A DNA stretch of 64,000 nt, taken from positions 52,032 to 116,031 of the forward strand of contig JAANDG010000471.1 of the NCBI GenBank assembly GCA_036852015.1. The letters are read 5' to 3'. Made by a program: the position numbers and the translations under genes. Positions within the stretch are counted from its first letter, which is position 1; each line of letters starts with the position of its first letter. Positions 46,462-57,388 of the stretch are shown in pieces. The notes under the pieces are model-generated. The model saw only the letters and a list, made by a program, of their open reading frames with translations, was not told where the DNA came from and ran no database searches. The DNA is from Pelodera strongyloides (Eukaryota; Nematoda; Chromadorea; Rhabditida; Rhabditidae).

Positions 46462-48238
46462 ATGTATCACAGCGACATGCATTGCAGTCTTTTGATCTTC
46501 GTCGGCCTCCTGGCTTCGACTACACTTGTTGAGGCATCCTATACACCTTGCCAAACCGGATATGGTTTCTTCATGCTCCTTCAAAAGGCCTTCGCCAAGG
46601 TGGAGTACCAACAGACAATTGAGTATCGTCTGCAGACTGAATGCGCTTCTTGCACACTCACTGCAAAACTTCTGAAGCTTATGGAACTTATCGTCTGGCC
46701 AACACGAATCAACTGACAATCGTCACAGAGACCGTCGACATGACTGATGCAAGCTGCTTTAATCTTCTTGTTACATACTCGCAAAGTCTGGTAGTAGATG
46801 GAAGCCCTGTACTCGTCAATAATACCACCAGGCGCTCTCGGCCTGTGAAGTCGACGTGTCCGGTGTTGAAGAAAGCACCGAAAGCTCGTGGACGCTGTAC
46901 AAGACGTGTTTCCGCGCTTATACGGTGGGCTGTGGAAAGGAGGACGAGCTCAAGAGCCTATGTGACCAGGTGGACGCGTTTGTGGATGAATCGTCGCTTA
47001 GTTTCCAAAAGAAAAACAAAACGTTCCCACTCTGCAAGGAGATCATCATCGCTTGTTCCACCCCGTGAGGAACCAACGACTCCTGCTCCAACAACTCTCG
47101 CTGCCACAAGTTCCGCACCAAGACTCAGTGATTCAGAGGTGTGCGTGGTCCTATTCGAACTTTTTGCAGAGAAGATCCTGCTTCCTCCCGGCCAACTCAA
47201 GAAATTCCAATACCTGCTCAAACTACAGATGACTAAGCTCAGCATTACCGAGATCACCGTTGAATTCTTCTTGGAATGCTTCGCCATCTTCTTGAAGAGA
47301 ATCAGAACTTGTGGTGCCAGAAGACTGTGGATGCGAAGATATTGACGTAGAGGCTATTCTAGTCGAAACTTCCTTTACGGTGAACAATGACAAAGATGAT
47401 TCGGAGTCAAAGAAGGATATCATTGAACAGCTGCACATCATTGTGGAAAAGTGCGATGCACACCCTCTACACCTGTGACTGCTACCAACAATATCGAAGT
47501 AATCTTATCTCGATCAAGGCTTTCTTCACTAAGCTTAACAAACTGGATTGCGCAAAACCGTATATGGACAAGTGCGAGAAGGCCAGTCTGGCTATTGGTA
47601 CAGATCCTGACTGGGATGAGAAGGTTCGTCTCACTGTCCGCGGTCTCATCGAGGAATCGCTCTCTGTTTGCGCTGAGGTTGTTGTAGTACAGACGACCGT
47701 GCCGTCAGTCACAGACGTCACCGAGCCAACCTACTGCAGCTGCCGGGAAATGGAAATTGAAATTATCGATGGCTTCCTTAAGTTCCTCCTCGAAGTCTTC
47801 GGAGAAGAAATTGCAACTTTCCCAGAAATCTCCATTCTGATCCAGAAGTACGAAGTGGAATTCAAGAAATGCTTCGACGAGGGCACGGAATGCTACTTTG
47901 ATGATGAAGACGTTGATGTCCCAACGCCTACCAGTGCCTGTGAACAGGACTACTCATGCGATCTCCAACTGCGATTGAGATCCAAATCGTTCAGGAAGAG
48001 ACTGGATGCTGATCAGATCGCACGCGTCATCGCTCACGCCCAAACGTGTCAGTTCTACCAGAAGAACCATCCTGTATTCGGAAAGCTCGGAGGTGCGGAG
48101 AAGTGTCTGGACGCGATGACGAAGAAGTGGTCGAAGACGCTGTGCCCGAAGTCGTACAAATCTGGATCGGGCTCAGGATCGGGCTCAGGCTCAGGTTCTG
48201 GCTCTGGCTCTGGTAGCCACGGCAGCGGCGAAAACTAA
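46462..48238 (+). pseudogene. Intronless Cys-repeat secreted protein with Ser-Gly tail, frame-broken
   Basis: A signal peptide (CSLLIFVGLLASTTLVEA) opens at 46462, after an acceptor. Protein-like sequence then runs to 48238 with no introns, but the open frame changes about five times, near 46680, 46828, 47062, 47300 and 47460. Segments include TECASCTLTAKLL, ACEVDVSGVEESTESSW, VCVVLFELFAEKILLPPG, CGCEDIDVEAI, TCDCYQQYRSN, YCSCREMEIEIIDGFL and QDYSCDLQLRLR. They look like repeats of about 70 residues, each opening with a C-x-C or single C and closing with paired cysteines (CAKPYMDKC, FKKCFDEGTEC). The end is an SG dipeptide run of about nine units, then HGSGEN. SG runs can carry chondroitin in nematode proteoglycans. 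Sequence quality in all segments is high, so the breaks are recent or are assembly errors. A polyadenylation-type AATAAA follows at about 48265. Expression is unknown; if the breaks are errors this is a normal gene. Confidence 0.6.
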
Positions 48239-49057
48239 GCCAAGACTGACATTTGAAGTTTATAAATAAATAATTTTGTACTCGTGCAATAGCACTTGTG
48301 AATTATGCATGAAACTTGAAATGTGATAGTGAAAGACGCTCAACAATCCTCGATCTGCTCGATCTGAAATTTGCGGAACATCGTTTCTGTGTGTATACAT
48401 CAGGACACCTCATGTCGTTGGACTTCAGTTCACATGTGACATGCATGGTTCTCCGAAATTTTTTTTTTATATATATTTGATTTGAAGAGCAACTATTCTG
48501 TTATATGTAACTGTTATAAGTTATAAGCAACTTAAGTTCTCTCAACTGTTAGTATGACTTGTCGTCTCGCTGCTTACTGTACTATCCGTTTTGCACTCGT
48601 TTGGGGCAAATCCTACTTGATCCAAGAAATATACTAATTTTTATTACTTTCGATATACCCTAGCCCGCTTTTGAAGCATATTGGACTTCAAGCACATATT
48701 TGGATCAAGATATCCAAAAATGGAGATTATTGGAAAGTTTCGCATTTTTTCAGTTGTTCGCTGTCGTGTTGACACGAACTTTCTCTACATTTAGTATATT
48801 GTTATATTAAATGACTCCTTTACGCTGCCATTCTTCAAAATTCCTTTTATTTTTCTCTTTAATAGGATCCCTAACTGACTTAAACGAAACGTGGTCAGTT
48901 ATAATAAACAAACGGGGATGAAAAACCCGTTCCCACCTGTGTGGCTAACATCATTGTGAGAACAGAATAACATGAAAAAGCAGAACACTGCCAATTGCAG
49001 CATTACTACCTGTTCGCCACTCATAAGCCTGCTTTCTTACTGTATGCATCCTCGCAC

Positions 49058-49141
49058 ATCTCTCTCTCTATCTTTCTCTCTCTCTCTCTCCCTCGCTCTC
49101 TCTCCCTCGCTCTCCCTCTGTCTAATCCTCTCTCTCGCTCT
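49058..49141. repeat. (CT)n tract
   Basis: This is an almost pure tctctc/ccctcgctc tract. Confidence 0.9.
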
Positions 49142-49775
49142 AATAATTATCCCTGTTTTTATCTCGTGGCAACTCTATCTTTTTATATCTTCATCCTTAT
49201 GTGCTTCACTACCAAATATGCCACTATATAAGTATTTTGTGTGTATAAATCTTTATTGGAAATCTTTATTGACATTCATATAAATACAACGACAAGGAAA
49301 GCCAACGTATGTAAACTGGCCCCTAACGTGAGTGGGGGCCAACAACCCAAGGTTTTTTATGCAAGGGCTAACTATGCACTCTTATGTTTCCCTGCATCAA
49401 TGGAAAATCCAAATATACCTAAACAAGCACGTCTGAAGGCGATGCTCCTCACTTTACAGGACAGACTTGATCCCCTTTTCCCCAGCTTCCTGCTGTGCAT
49501 TTCAAATTGGAATTTGTTTGAAAACTCCCGTTTTTCTCCGTTTCCAAATAGTTTTTTACCCAAGGAATTTGCATGTATTTTCCATGAGAAACGAGATAAG
49601 TCTTGAAATGTGTGTTTATTGACTTTTTTCTTTCTTTATCCGACTGTTCAATCCGCTTGATGGGAAAGTAGGAGTTTGTAGATTCTAAAAAGTCCGTTCA
49701 GAAAGTCTCTTGCACAAGTGGGGAAAGAAAAACAAAAAATATATGTTTAATCCGTACTTTACATTACATCTATTG

Positions 49776-49935
49776 TGGGGTTTCAAAGTATCCGGAAAAT
49801 TTACCGTATTTTACACTTCGCGAGACCCATGTATTAATTTATCATGTCAAATATTCAATTCAGGGAAAATAAGGTAAATTGTTGCATACTTGGAAGGGAA
49901 CGCACAGTTGTTTTTGGCATACATGGAAACCCCAT
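49776..49935. mobile_element. MITE family D, short form
   Basis: The ends are TGGGGTTTCAAAGTATCC and GGCATACATGGAAACCCCA. It is the inverse-oriented sister of 2757-2919 at high identity. Confidence 0.8.
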
Positions 49936-50703
49936 AACCACAGAAAACATTGAGAGTCTCTTTGCACGGTTGACTCTACAAGAAACATCCAGTCTTTTCG
50001 TTCCCATACGAGTGATTTGCTATGCTGAAACCTGGCAGATAGCTACCAGATATAGAACCGTCTTATGTTCTTGAGTGAGATATTGCGTGCTTTCTTTGTG
50101 CTTTTGGTGACCTTGATGTTCCAGATGTTCCTTTCTTTTAACACGCAAAAGGACATGTTCACTGTTTCCGCTAATCACTGAGTTGCCGCCCAAGAGAAAG
50201 CTTGCCCTTACACAATTACCTTAGCACTTAGATCTAATGACTTAGCAATTCCGCATCCGATAATGTGCAACGGCTGTCTGTGGCAGATTTTACTCCTTAC
50301 TAACTGGATCTGTTCTAGAATTATTCTTTAAAAGCGTGAATAATGACGCACTGAACATGTATTTTTTATGAAGCAGAACCCATCGTCGTCTCCACGGCGC
50401 ACCTGCTGCGCCGATTTTGAGCCACAGATGCGCCATGCGCTCGCAGGCGACCGTTAGCATTTCCAACTAAAGTTGGCGATTCACCACAGCATATGACAGA
50501 GTAAATAACGCTCAACTCTGAGGAATTCGGTAGATAATCTGTGGTTATTGCTTGCAATAAAGCGCTCAACTTGGGAAACGGCACTTATTTTTGCATATTG
50601 TGCCGGAAAGGGTAGAAAGTGAAACGATCAGTGCTAAGGAATCCAGTCCGCTTTAAGATGAGTTTAAAAAGGAGATCGGCTATATAAGGTCTATGAAAAG
50701 GGA

Positions 50704-50706
<3 letters not shown>

Positions 50707-50744
<38 letters not shown>
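50707..50744. repeat. (GA)n microsatellite
   Basis: This is an uninterrupted run of about 19 AG dinucleotides. Confidence 0.95.
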
Positions 50745-50747
<3 letters not shown>

Positions 50748-51489
50748 AAGAACTCCCTAAGTGGCTTAACAAAAATGTCGTGGAGTACCTCATGCAGCCA
50801 CGGCAGTCAGTGAAAGTGCCAAAAAGTGCAACCGGGACAATTGGGTGAAGGAAAAAAAACATAAAACACGAACCATAATTAGCATATTTAGCAAATTCTC
50901 CTGCAATCAAATTCTTGTCTGAACGGGAGACTACAATGTACGACTAAAGATTAAAGCCGTCCAATGGCCATTCGTAGATTTACACGAAAATTTCGGAAAA
51001 AAATAGAATTGTAATTGTTCACTTTTTTTGTTCAAGTTGAATAAGTAAGTATATCTGACAAGTAACAACAACAACATGGATACAACATTGAGCTTGAATG
51101 CAGCATAAAGACTCATGAAGGAAACTATTTTTGCCAGCGCTACTATTTTTGAAGTAAATTGTTTCATTGCCAGAGTCGTATTTAACCCTGGATATTATTA
51201 ATAAACATGCGCTGAAAGAGTGTGTACTTGTGTATTGGAAATATTATCAACATTAATTGGCACTACAGTACATAGTACATACCGCTCAAAAACTGTTGTT
51301 GCAAAAACTCACAAAGCATGTTCTGCAACCGCGCTCCCCTTGCTAGGTTATTTGTTTGTGTGTCAAAGTAAGTGTCACAGTCTATGACGTCACCACCAGT
51401 TTCCTGAGTCATCTCTAATTTACTGTATATGTAATATGTTGTCTACATCCTCACTGAGATGACTGTCGGCTGCCGTCCTCTCCTTATGC

Positions 51490-51662
51490 TTTGTCAGTCC
51501 CGCGATGGCGCTGGCAGCGCCGCAGGACCGGCTTCTCCAACCGCCCTCGAGCTATTCGCGTGCACGCCCCCTCGCGCGCTCTCCCCGCGGAGCGCTTCAC
51601 GCCGAGGATTTGGATCCAGCCACTCTGCTTCTTGGTCACCTCTTATCCCACGGGGAATGCAA
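51490..51662 (+). other. GC-rich island open in all three plus-strand frames
   Basis: It lies behind the acceptor-like tttgtcag at 51496 and is open in all three plus frames. One frame starts MALAAPQDRLLQPPSSY and contains HAEDLDPATLLLGHLLSHGE. The base composition is far above its surroundings. It may be a 5' UTR or alternative first exon of the gene starting at 51699, or an island promoter. I cannot decide which. Confidence 0.35.
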
Positions 51663-51698
51663 CTTGTCCGAACATAGGCTTCAGACTACAATTCTGAT

Positions 51699-51755
51699 AT
51701 GATTCCTTTATTATTGCTATTGTTTTGCATACAAGGCACCGTCGTCACACAAAGC
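51699..51755 (+). CDS. Orphan signal-peptide exon, possible first exon of the 57.4 kb gene
   Basis: Nineteen codons read MIPLLLLLFCIQGTVVTQS, a textbook signal peptide with a short n-region, a hydrophobic core and a small-residue cleavage zone. They end exactly at a consensus donor (agc|gtaagt) in phase 0. The next firmly supported plus-strand exon is 57389-57429, which starts in phase 0 and lacks any in-frame start codon of its own. Joining them gives a secreted Pro/Gly-rich protein and needs a 5.6 kb intron. A weaker alternative is an open stretch at 51948-52205 after an attgcag acceptor. The exon itself is fairly well supported; its partner is inferred. Confidence 0.5.
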
Positions 51756-52642
51756 GTAAGTTTTATTTTTATCGTTGTTTTGTGTTTCACTATACATTAT
51801 ACCAAGTTTCTTTGTGGCTTATTTTGTTGAACTTTGGATGTTTATTATATGAAGAACTGTGGGTGAGTCTTTTAGAATGACCACCATCTTACAGTGATCT
51901 ATATATAATTCTCTTATGCTTTCTGAACTTTCCGCCAAGACAAATTGCAGTTCGTCGTGAAAATTCTATCCACTTCTCCGTTTATGTATTCAATCATTTT
52001 ACATTCTGCAATCTCATCATTTAATACATGTCTAAATATATTTCATCTGCTAGGTCAAACTGCAATATATAGTGCAGGTTTTAACCTTTTGCAGCGTAAG
52101 TTTTGGCCTAACTTGTTTTTGAGTGCACACCCTGAAAATATAAGTGTAACTGATTGTCACATGTATTTTACTTCCGCTAGCGCCCTCAATACCTGCTTAC
52201 GTTAGACCCTTAAAACTTGATCTGACCAGTCTTTTAAGGCTTGATTAAGCAATCACAAGAAGGTCTTTGCCCTTAGGGTTTGCTTACCATTAGGCAAGAC
52301 ATCACATGAGGACTCAAATAAGCTCCGACCATCTGACGTCACAGCACCGTCATTAGCCTTCATTATTGATTAGTATTCTCAAGGCTCCCTATGTTTATTT
52401 CTCTCTCCGTCTCGACCCTCCAAGTCTCTAACATCTTTTTTCAGTTTAATTGTCTGTGCCTGGCTTGGGATCCTGTTTTCTCGTACACACAGTATGTGTC
52501 TATATAATCTCACACAAAGATGGGAAATACATCCTTCGATCCCATCCAAGTCTCCATTCCCTTTACAAACGCACACTTTTCAACTGGAAACACGGGCAAT
52601 AGGCGATTTTGGATTGGAATGTTTACTGTGAAGGGCTAACAG

Positions 52643-52747
52643 CTGGAAAGGCTGTTTATGTAACACAACAAAAAAGAGTCAACAAAAACCTACAGGCTAG
52701 AAAAAGCTGTTTATATAACACTACGAAAAAGAGTCAACAAAAACCTG
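52643..52747. repeat. Tandem duplication, ~54-base unit
   Basis: Two adjacent copies share GCTGTTTAT(G/A)TAACAC, AAAAAGAGTCAACAAAAACC and a CTGGAAAG/CTAGAAAA start. Confidence 0.85.
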
Positions 52748-52823
52748 ATTCTACATCATATGACTAAATGGCCCACCACTTATTTACTGCTGAGAGCTGA
52801 GACCAACGAGAGGTTGTATAATC

Positions 52824-53005
52824 CTAAATCGAAACACCGGCGGGTTTTTGAAACGCATCGTGGACAACTAAATTTTTACGTATTTATGCTAATTTACTCG
52901 AATTTAGCTCGATTTTTTTATTATATTTATATTCATTTGCATAAGCTGCATAAGAATGCAGATCTACTCGATGTTTTTCAAAAACTGGCCGACATTTCGC
53001 TTAAA
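52824..53005. mobile_element. MITE family B copy
   Basis: The ends are TAAATCGAAACACCGGCGGG and AACTGGCCGACATTTCGCTT. The interior matches 26908-27082 (TTACTCGAATTTAGCTCGAT, TTCATTTGCATAAGC). Confidence 0.8.
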
Positions 53006-53451
53006 CGTTCTGGAAGTGAAAGACTATGCGACTGCAACTGTATGCAACTAACAATAAGCTATTACTTAAATCTAGCATTTTCCTTTGATTTAAGTTTAGC
53101 AAAGCTAATTCGCCTCGGAATCTGTTAGGCCAGTTAGGCTTCCCCCATAGATCATGCATTTTTTTTATCTGCATCTCTCACTTGAAGTCAATAACTGTTT
53201 CCAAGTTGAAATTGACCAGTTTCGAAAATCCATTTTGTTCGGGCGATTATATGCGAAATCCACTAAATCTGTCGTGGATTTATGCGTACAAAATGTCACA
53301 ACAACTCAATAACAACACGTATATGATCTATTTTCTTGAATAGGGAACGTTTACCCAGGAAGGTACTTAGGAATGAGACCTATCTTCGCGATTCTTGCAC
53401 CTCGGTTCATTTGCGTACGACTATCGGCCATGAAATTCTATTTATACTTTT

Positions 53452-53593
53452 TTAAAGCGAAATGCTAGCCTCTTTAAAAATTGCACATGATAAGCAAAAC
53501 CTATGTATCCTATGATCGTACAAATTAGCATAGGATACATAGGATTTGCTTATCATATGCAAATTTTGCAAAGGGGCTAGCATTTCGCTTTAA
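53452..53593. mobile_element. MITE family A, palindromic copy
   Basis: TTAAAGCGAAATGCTAGCCT opens the left arm, and CATATGCAAATTTTGCAAAG followed by GGGCTAGCATTTCGCTTTAA closes the right arm. The arms pair over almost the whole length and meet at a GATCGTAC centre. Confidence 0.9.
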
Positions 53594-53877
53594 CGTAAAT
53601 ACCGTTGCAAATTGAAATAATTGAAATGTGTATCTATTTATGCATATCGACATTCTTACATATTCATTTCGCCATTGCCCTAGCTTTGTGCACGATGTCC
53701 ACTTTAGACAGCCTCTATACATTCAAGTGCCCTTCCATATTTATTTCCTAGATGTTTCCGATAGTTGTGTTATGGTACACTGACTCACTGAAAATATCCT
53801 CTATTTTCACTCGACGAATCATTGTCAGGTGTTCCTCATGTTTAACTATTTATGTTGTTCATTTTAGTGTAGGAGAG

Positions 53878-53931
53878 AACAGAGAGAGAGAGAGAGAACG
53901 AGAGAGAGAGAGAACGGAGAGAGAGAGCAGG
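53878..53931. repeat. (GA)n tract
   Basis: Purine-only AG runs are interrupted by AACG. Confidence 0.9.
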
Positions 53932-54097
53932 GGTGGGAAGATTTCCCGTAGACAACCTTTCATGCAGAAAATCACCGCTTATGGAGTTGCTCCAATACTG
54001 TACATATTTGGGGCGCGCGAGGGAAAACTGGAAAGCGAAAGTTTCAATAGACTCTATGCCTGTCCCTCAGTGCTTCCTGTTTTCTCTTTTCCATGAC

Positions 54098-54205
54098 CTC
54101 TCTTTCTTCTCTCTCTCTCTTTCTCTCTCTCGCTCTCTCTCTTTCCTTCTCTCTCTCTCTGACTCTTTCTCTCTGACTCTTTCTCTCTGAATATCTCTCC
54201 CTCTA
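54098..54205. repeat. (CT)n tract
   Basis: Pyrimidine runs with ctctctgact units are repeated three times at the 3' end. Confidence 0.9.
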
Positions 54206-54435
54206 ACCCCTGGCGTGCAGGCTTTACTTATTTGTGAAAGTGGAATATTGCAAATAAATCGAGCAGTCCCGGTGTGTGGCTAAAAATACGCATCTATTGT
54301 CTTGCGCCCTTGGAGTAAACTGAGAAACTTGTAGGTGAAGAAATCCCATTAAAAAGCGCTAGACGGGAAATATTCCTCCAACATTTGAAGAGATTTTGAA
54401 AGTAGCCCTGTGTATGTAATGATGTTTAGTAATTT

Positions 54436-54525
54436 AGTACCATTTAGTGGTTTGTGCATGTATGCACTGTAAGCTATGCAAGTGTGAAGCACACGCTTCA
54501 CAAAACACTTGCCATATCGCTTTAA
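54436..54525. mobile_element. MITE family C, short copy
   Basis: The right end CTTCACAAAACACTTGCCAT, ATCGCTTTAA and left TTAGTGGTTTGTGCATG form an imperfect inverted repeat. Confidence 0.5.
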
Positions 54526-54812
54526 TATATAAAATTCCCCAACCTTGCGGTGAGCTTTCTTTTCTTGTAGTGGAACGGTTTTTTTCAGTACGCAACCACG
54601 GTAAGTACATCATCGTGAACCCATGCATGTTAGCCTTAGTGAAAGCGGGATAATGCTTTCGTGTAGCTTAGCCTTGAAATAAAGTGGCGTCCGCACTGAA
54701 AGAAAAGGTGTTCATACACCACTTATAAACTATTCATTCGTTATGGACTGAATGGAATTACAAGCGTCTGCGCGTTCGCTTCCTCAATAAAGCTCTGCTC
54801 CATCATCGATAC

Positions 54813-55072
54813 TGGGGTTTCCATGTATAGCCGATTTTCCTTCCAAGTATCGAAAAATTTACCGTATCTTGGCACTACACGAGCATATCTACAGGCAGTT
54901 TTTACGACCGATCGCCACGGGACCATTTGTGCAACAAATGCTTAGCTTTGATGGCGGATTTTCTATAATGCGGATGTGTCAAAATTACGTAAAATTACGG
55001 TAGATTGGCATACTATTTTGCAATTGATACTTGGAAGGAAAACACGGTTTTTGGCATACTTGGAAACCCCAT
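54813..55072. mobile_element. MITE family D, long form
   Basis: The ends TGGGGTTTCCATGTATAGCC and GGCATACTTGGAAACCCCAT are inverted repeats. The interior is nearly identical to 15476-15722. Confidence 0.85.
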
Positions 55073-55547
55073 AAATTGTGCGTCACAGCTATGCAGAAGC
55101 TGACTTTTTCTTAAATTTCTGAAAATTGCTGAGGATTGTTTATTTGATTGATTGGTCTAATGGACTGATAGATCATGTTCAGTACGCCGTGGTGTAGCTT
55201 TTTATCATTGGATAAGATTAAAGTGAAACCGACATTTATTAATTTATCTTATATCGTTTTGAAAGGTAATCACCTGCCATATATCTTTTCTTCAATAAAT
55301 CTTACAGAAAGATTGCGACTTTCATAAAGAAGAGAATTAATATCTCTCACCTACATTCTACATATTCATGTCAAATAATTAATATTCATTTCCAAGAAAC
55401 ACTTTGCTTTGGCTTCTGAAAACATTCTGATATTAGGACATTTCGACTGTCAGTAGATCCATTGAGTGGTATTCCAATTATTTGGTTTAAAGGGAATATG
55501 TACCCACTTTTGGCAGTCAAGCTATTCTAATAGAATGTATTCAGGAA

Positions 55548-55665
55548 ACAACAGTAATTTTGTTCTCGCACGAGTATCCGATTTTTGGTAGTAAAAAGAA
55601 AATTATTTCAAAAACAACAGTAATTTTGTTCCGCGAGTATCCAGTAAAAAGAAAATTAATTTCAA
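55548..55665. repeat. Tandem duplication, ~65-base unit
   Basis: AACAACAGTAATTTTGTTC with GAGTATCC and GTAAAAAGAAAATTA occurs twice in a row. The second copy carries small deletions. Confidence 0.8.
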
Positions 55666-55772
55666 AATCTACTTTAATTTCAAAAAACCGTTATGTCTAA
55701 ACGCAGAGTGGATTTGGAGTCCGTTCATATTCCCTTTAAACATCACTAAAAAATGGATGCCATTTTGATGAT

Positions 55773-55853
55773 AGAAAACAAAATTTGCACATAATGCATA
55801 GGAATGCACTTGTCCAGAATGAGCTTGAAAAGCACGTGCCATACCGCTTTGAC
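55773..55853. mobile_element. Partial MITE family C end
   Basis: AAGCACGTGCCATACCGCTTT is the family C right end, preceded by GCACATAATGCATAGGAATG-type interior. No left end was recognised. Confidence 0.45.
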
Positions 55854-57388
55854 CGTTTCTTTCAGTTTGGTTCTTCCCTGTGTGTATGCAACGTTTACAC
55901 ATTCAAATGACTGCAATGATATTTTCAATGACGTCTTTCCTTTATCTTAAATATTTCCTTCCCATTTTGCAATTGAAATGAAAAAAATCTATCCGGATTG
56001 CTAGAAGAAGCTTTTGAAACCGGAATTAGCCGGATTTTATCGACTCATCACAGTGATAAGAGAGAGAGACACCGACAGGAAGGTAGTACAGAGATCACGG
56101 ATAAATAGGAGGTACAGAGAGGCAGAGAGGAGTTAGAGAAATCCATCCGTTAGACTAGTTGAGACCGGCCGGGATTTTCCCTCTTTCTAGCTCATCAAAC
56201 TGGAACCTAGCCGGCGAGCAGCCTGCCCGAGCCTGAACTCCGTGCATAAGAAGGTGTACTTCGGTTTCATCCTAGCTTGCCCGCGGGCGGATTGATAGGG
56301 GCGATATCCAGAGGGAAAAACGGACCTTAAATCATTCACGCGTACTTTTTCGTTGAAAATTAGCGATGCTTATTAATGGCCGGGACGGACGTTGTCGTCG
56401 GTCATAAAGGGAATTGGGGGTTGAATTTTATTCTTCAATAATAACTTGTGAAGTTTGTTTTGATCTAAATATGAATGGTGACCTTAATGTATAAAAATGT
56501 ATTTGTGGCATGTGCAAGAGTTTTGTGACAAGAAATTCTAAATACATCGCTTGTTTGAAGGCGTGGAGCTAGCGTCCCGATTCAGGTAGGGTTGGCATAC
56601 GTTGATACTTAATCTGATCTATTCTGCTCTACGAAGTGAGGAGCGTCAAAGACAACAAAATTGATTGATATTACTAGGGTTTATGTTTCTATCGCTAGGG
56701 GCTAATCAATATCATTTCCATAGTTTCCTTCTTATTTGTGTTTCTTCTAATTCGGTATATGCCGTATATTTTCTACCCCACCTTCATATTAAATCACCAC
56801 TTACGTATGTCTGTATATGTCGTCATTATGTGTATGCGCTGCATGCCTGCAGCACCGCTGGACAGTGCTCATTTCCTAAGAGGAAACCTTTTCCGAGTAT
56901 CTTTTGGAATAAAAACTGGTTCTGTCGAATGGACAAGAGGCGCGACCACAAATTGCATCTTTTCAAACCCATATACTCTCTTGTATTGTTTGGGAATATG
57001 GTGTCCATATAATAAGGCATTGCCACGCTCTATTAGGGAATTACATAGAATCTTGACTTAGTAAGCACACACTGTCGCTATACTATAGTGGTGTTATGTT
57101 GCAGTTTTTTTCCCTCCTCAAACAAGACATACATACGGAATAATAAATTTAATGGAATGTGCAACCTACGCTTAAATTGGGACTGGGGGGATGGGTAAAA
57201 TGTCAAACCTAGAGTTGAAGCTGTGGCTTTGGCAAATGTCAATGTCAAACCTCTACCAGCTCAAGTCTGGACCGTGCTTCTTCGTCGTCTAATCGGTTTG
57301 ATGCTTTTTAGTTCAACATTTAAGGGTTGACATATGCAAAAGCATATGTCAAAAAATATGAAAGAACCATAATTTTTATCGATTTCAG

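Larger units (their letters stand above)
48239..51698. other. Intergenic region with microsatellites and MITEs
   Basis: No gene was supported in 3.4 kb. It contains a CT tract (49058-49141), a family D MITE (49776-49935), a small GC-rich gcgc block near 50392-50455, a GA tract (50707-50744) and a GC-rich island at 51490-51660. Confidence 0.6.
51756..57388. other. Long intron or intergenic region packed with repeats
   Basis: No exon was clearly supported. The region holds one copy each of MITE families A, B and D, family C copies or ends at 54436-54525 and 55773-55853, two local tandem duplications, GA and CT tracts, and a moderately GC-rich patch at 56160-56300. If the 51699 exon belongs to the 57.4 kb gene, all of this is one intron. 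Confidence 0.5.

Noticed and set aside
46090..46719. A 209-codon minus-strand open frame opposite the start of the Cys-repeat gene
   Set aside because: It lies antisense to a convincing signal peptide and Cys-rich coding sequence, and the remainder is Lys/Phe/Tyr-rich AT-type sequence. It is an antisense shadow plus chance.
51459..51702. The GC-rich frames (MTVGCRP..., MSVPRW..., MALAAP...) as a protein-coding gene
   Set aside because: All three frames are open because of base composition and none leads into a donor. Reported only as a GC island.
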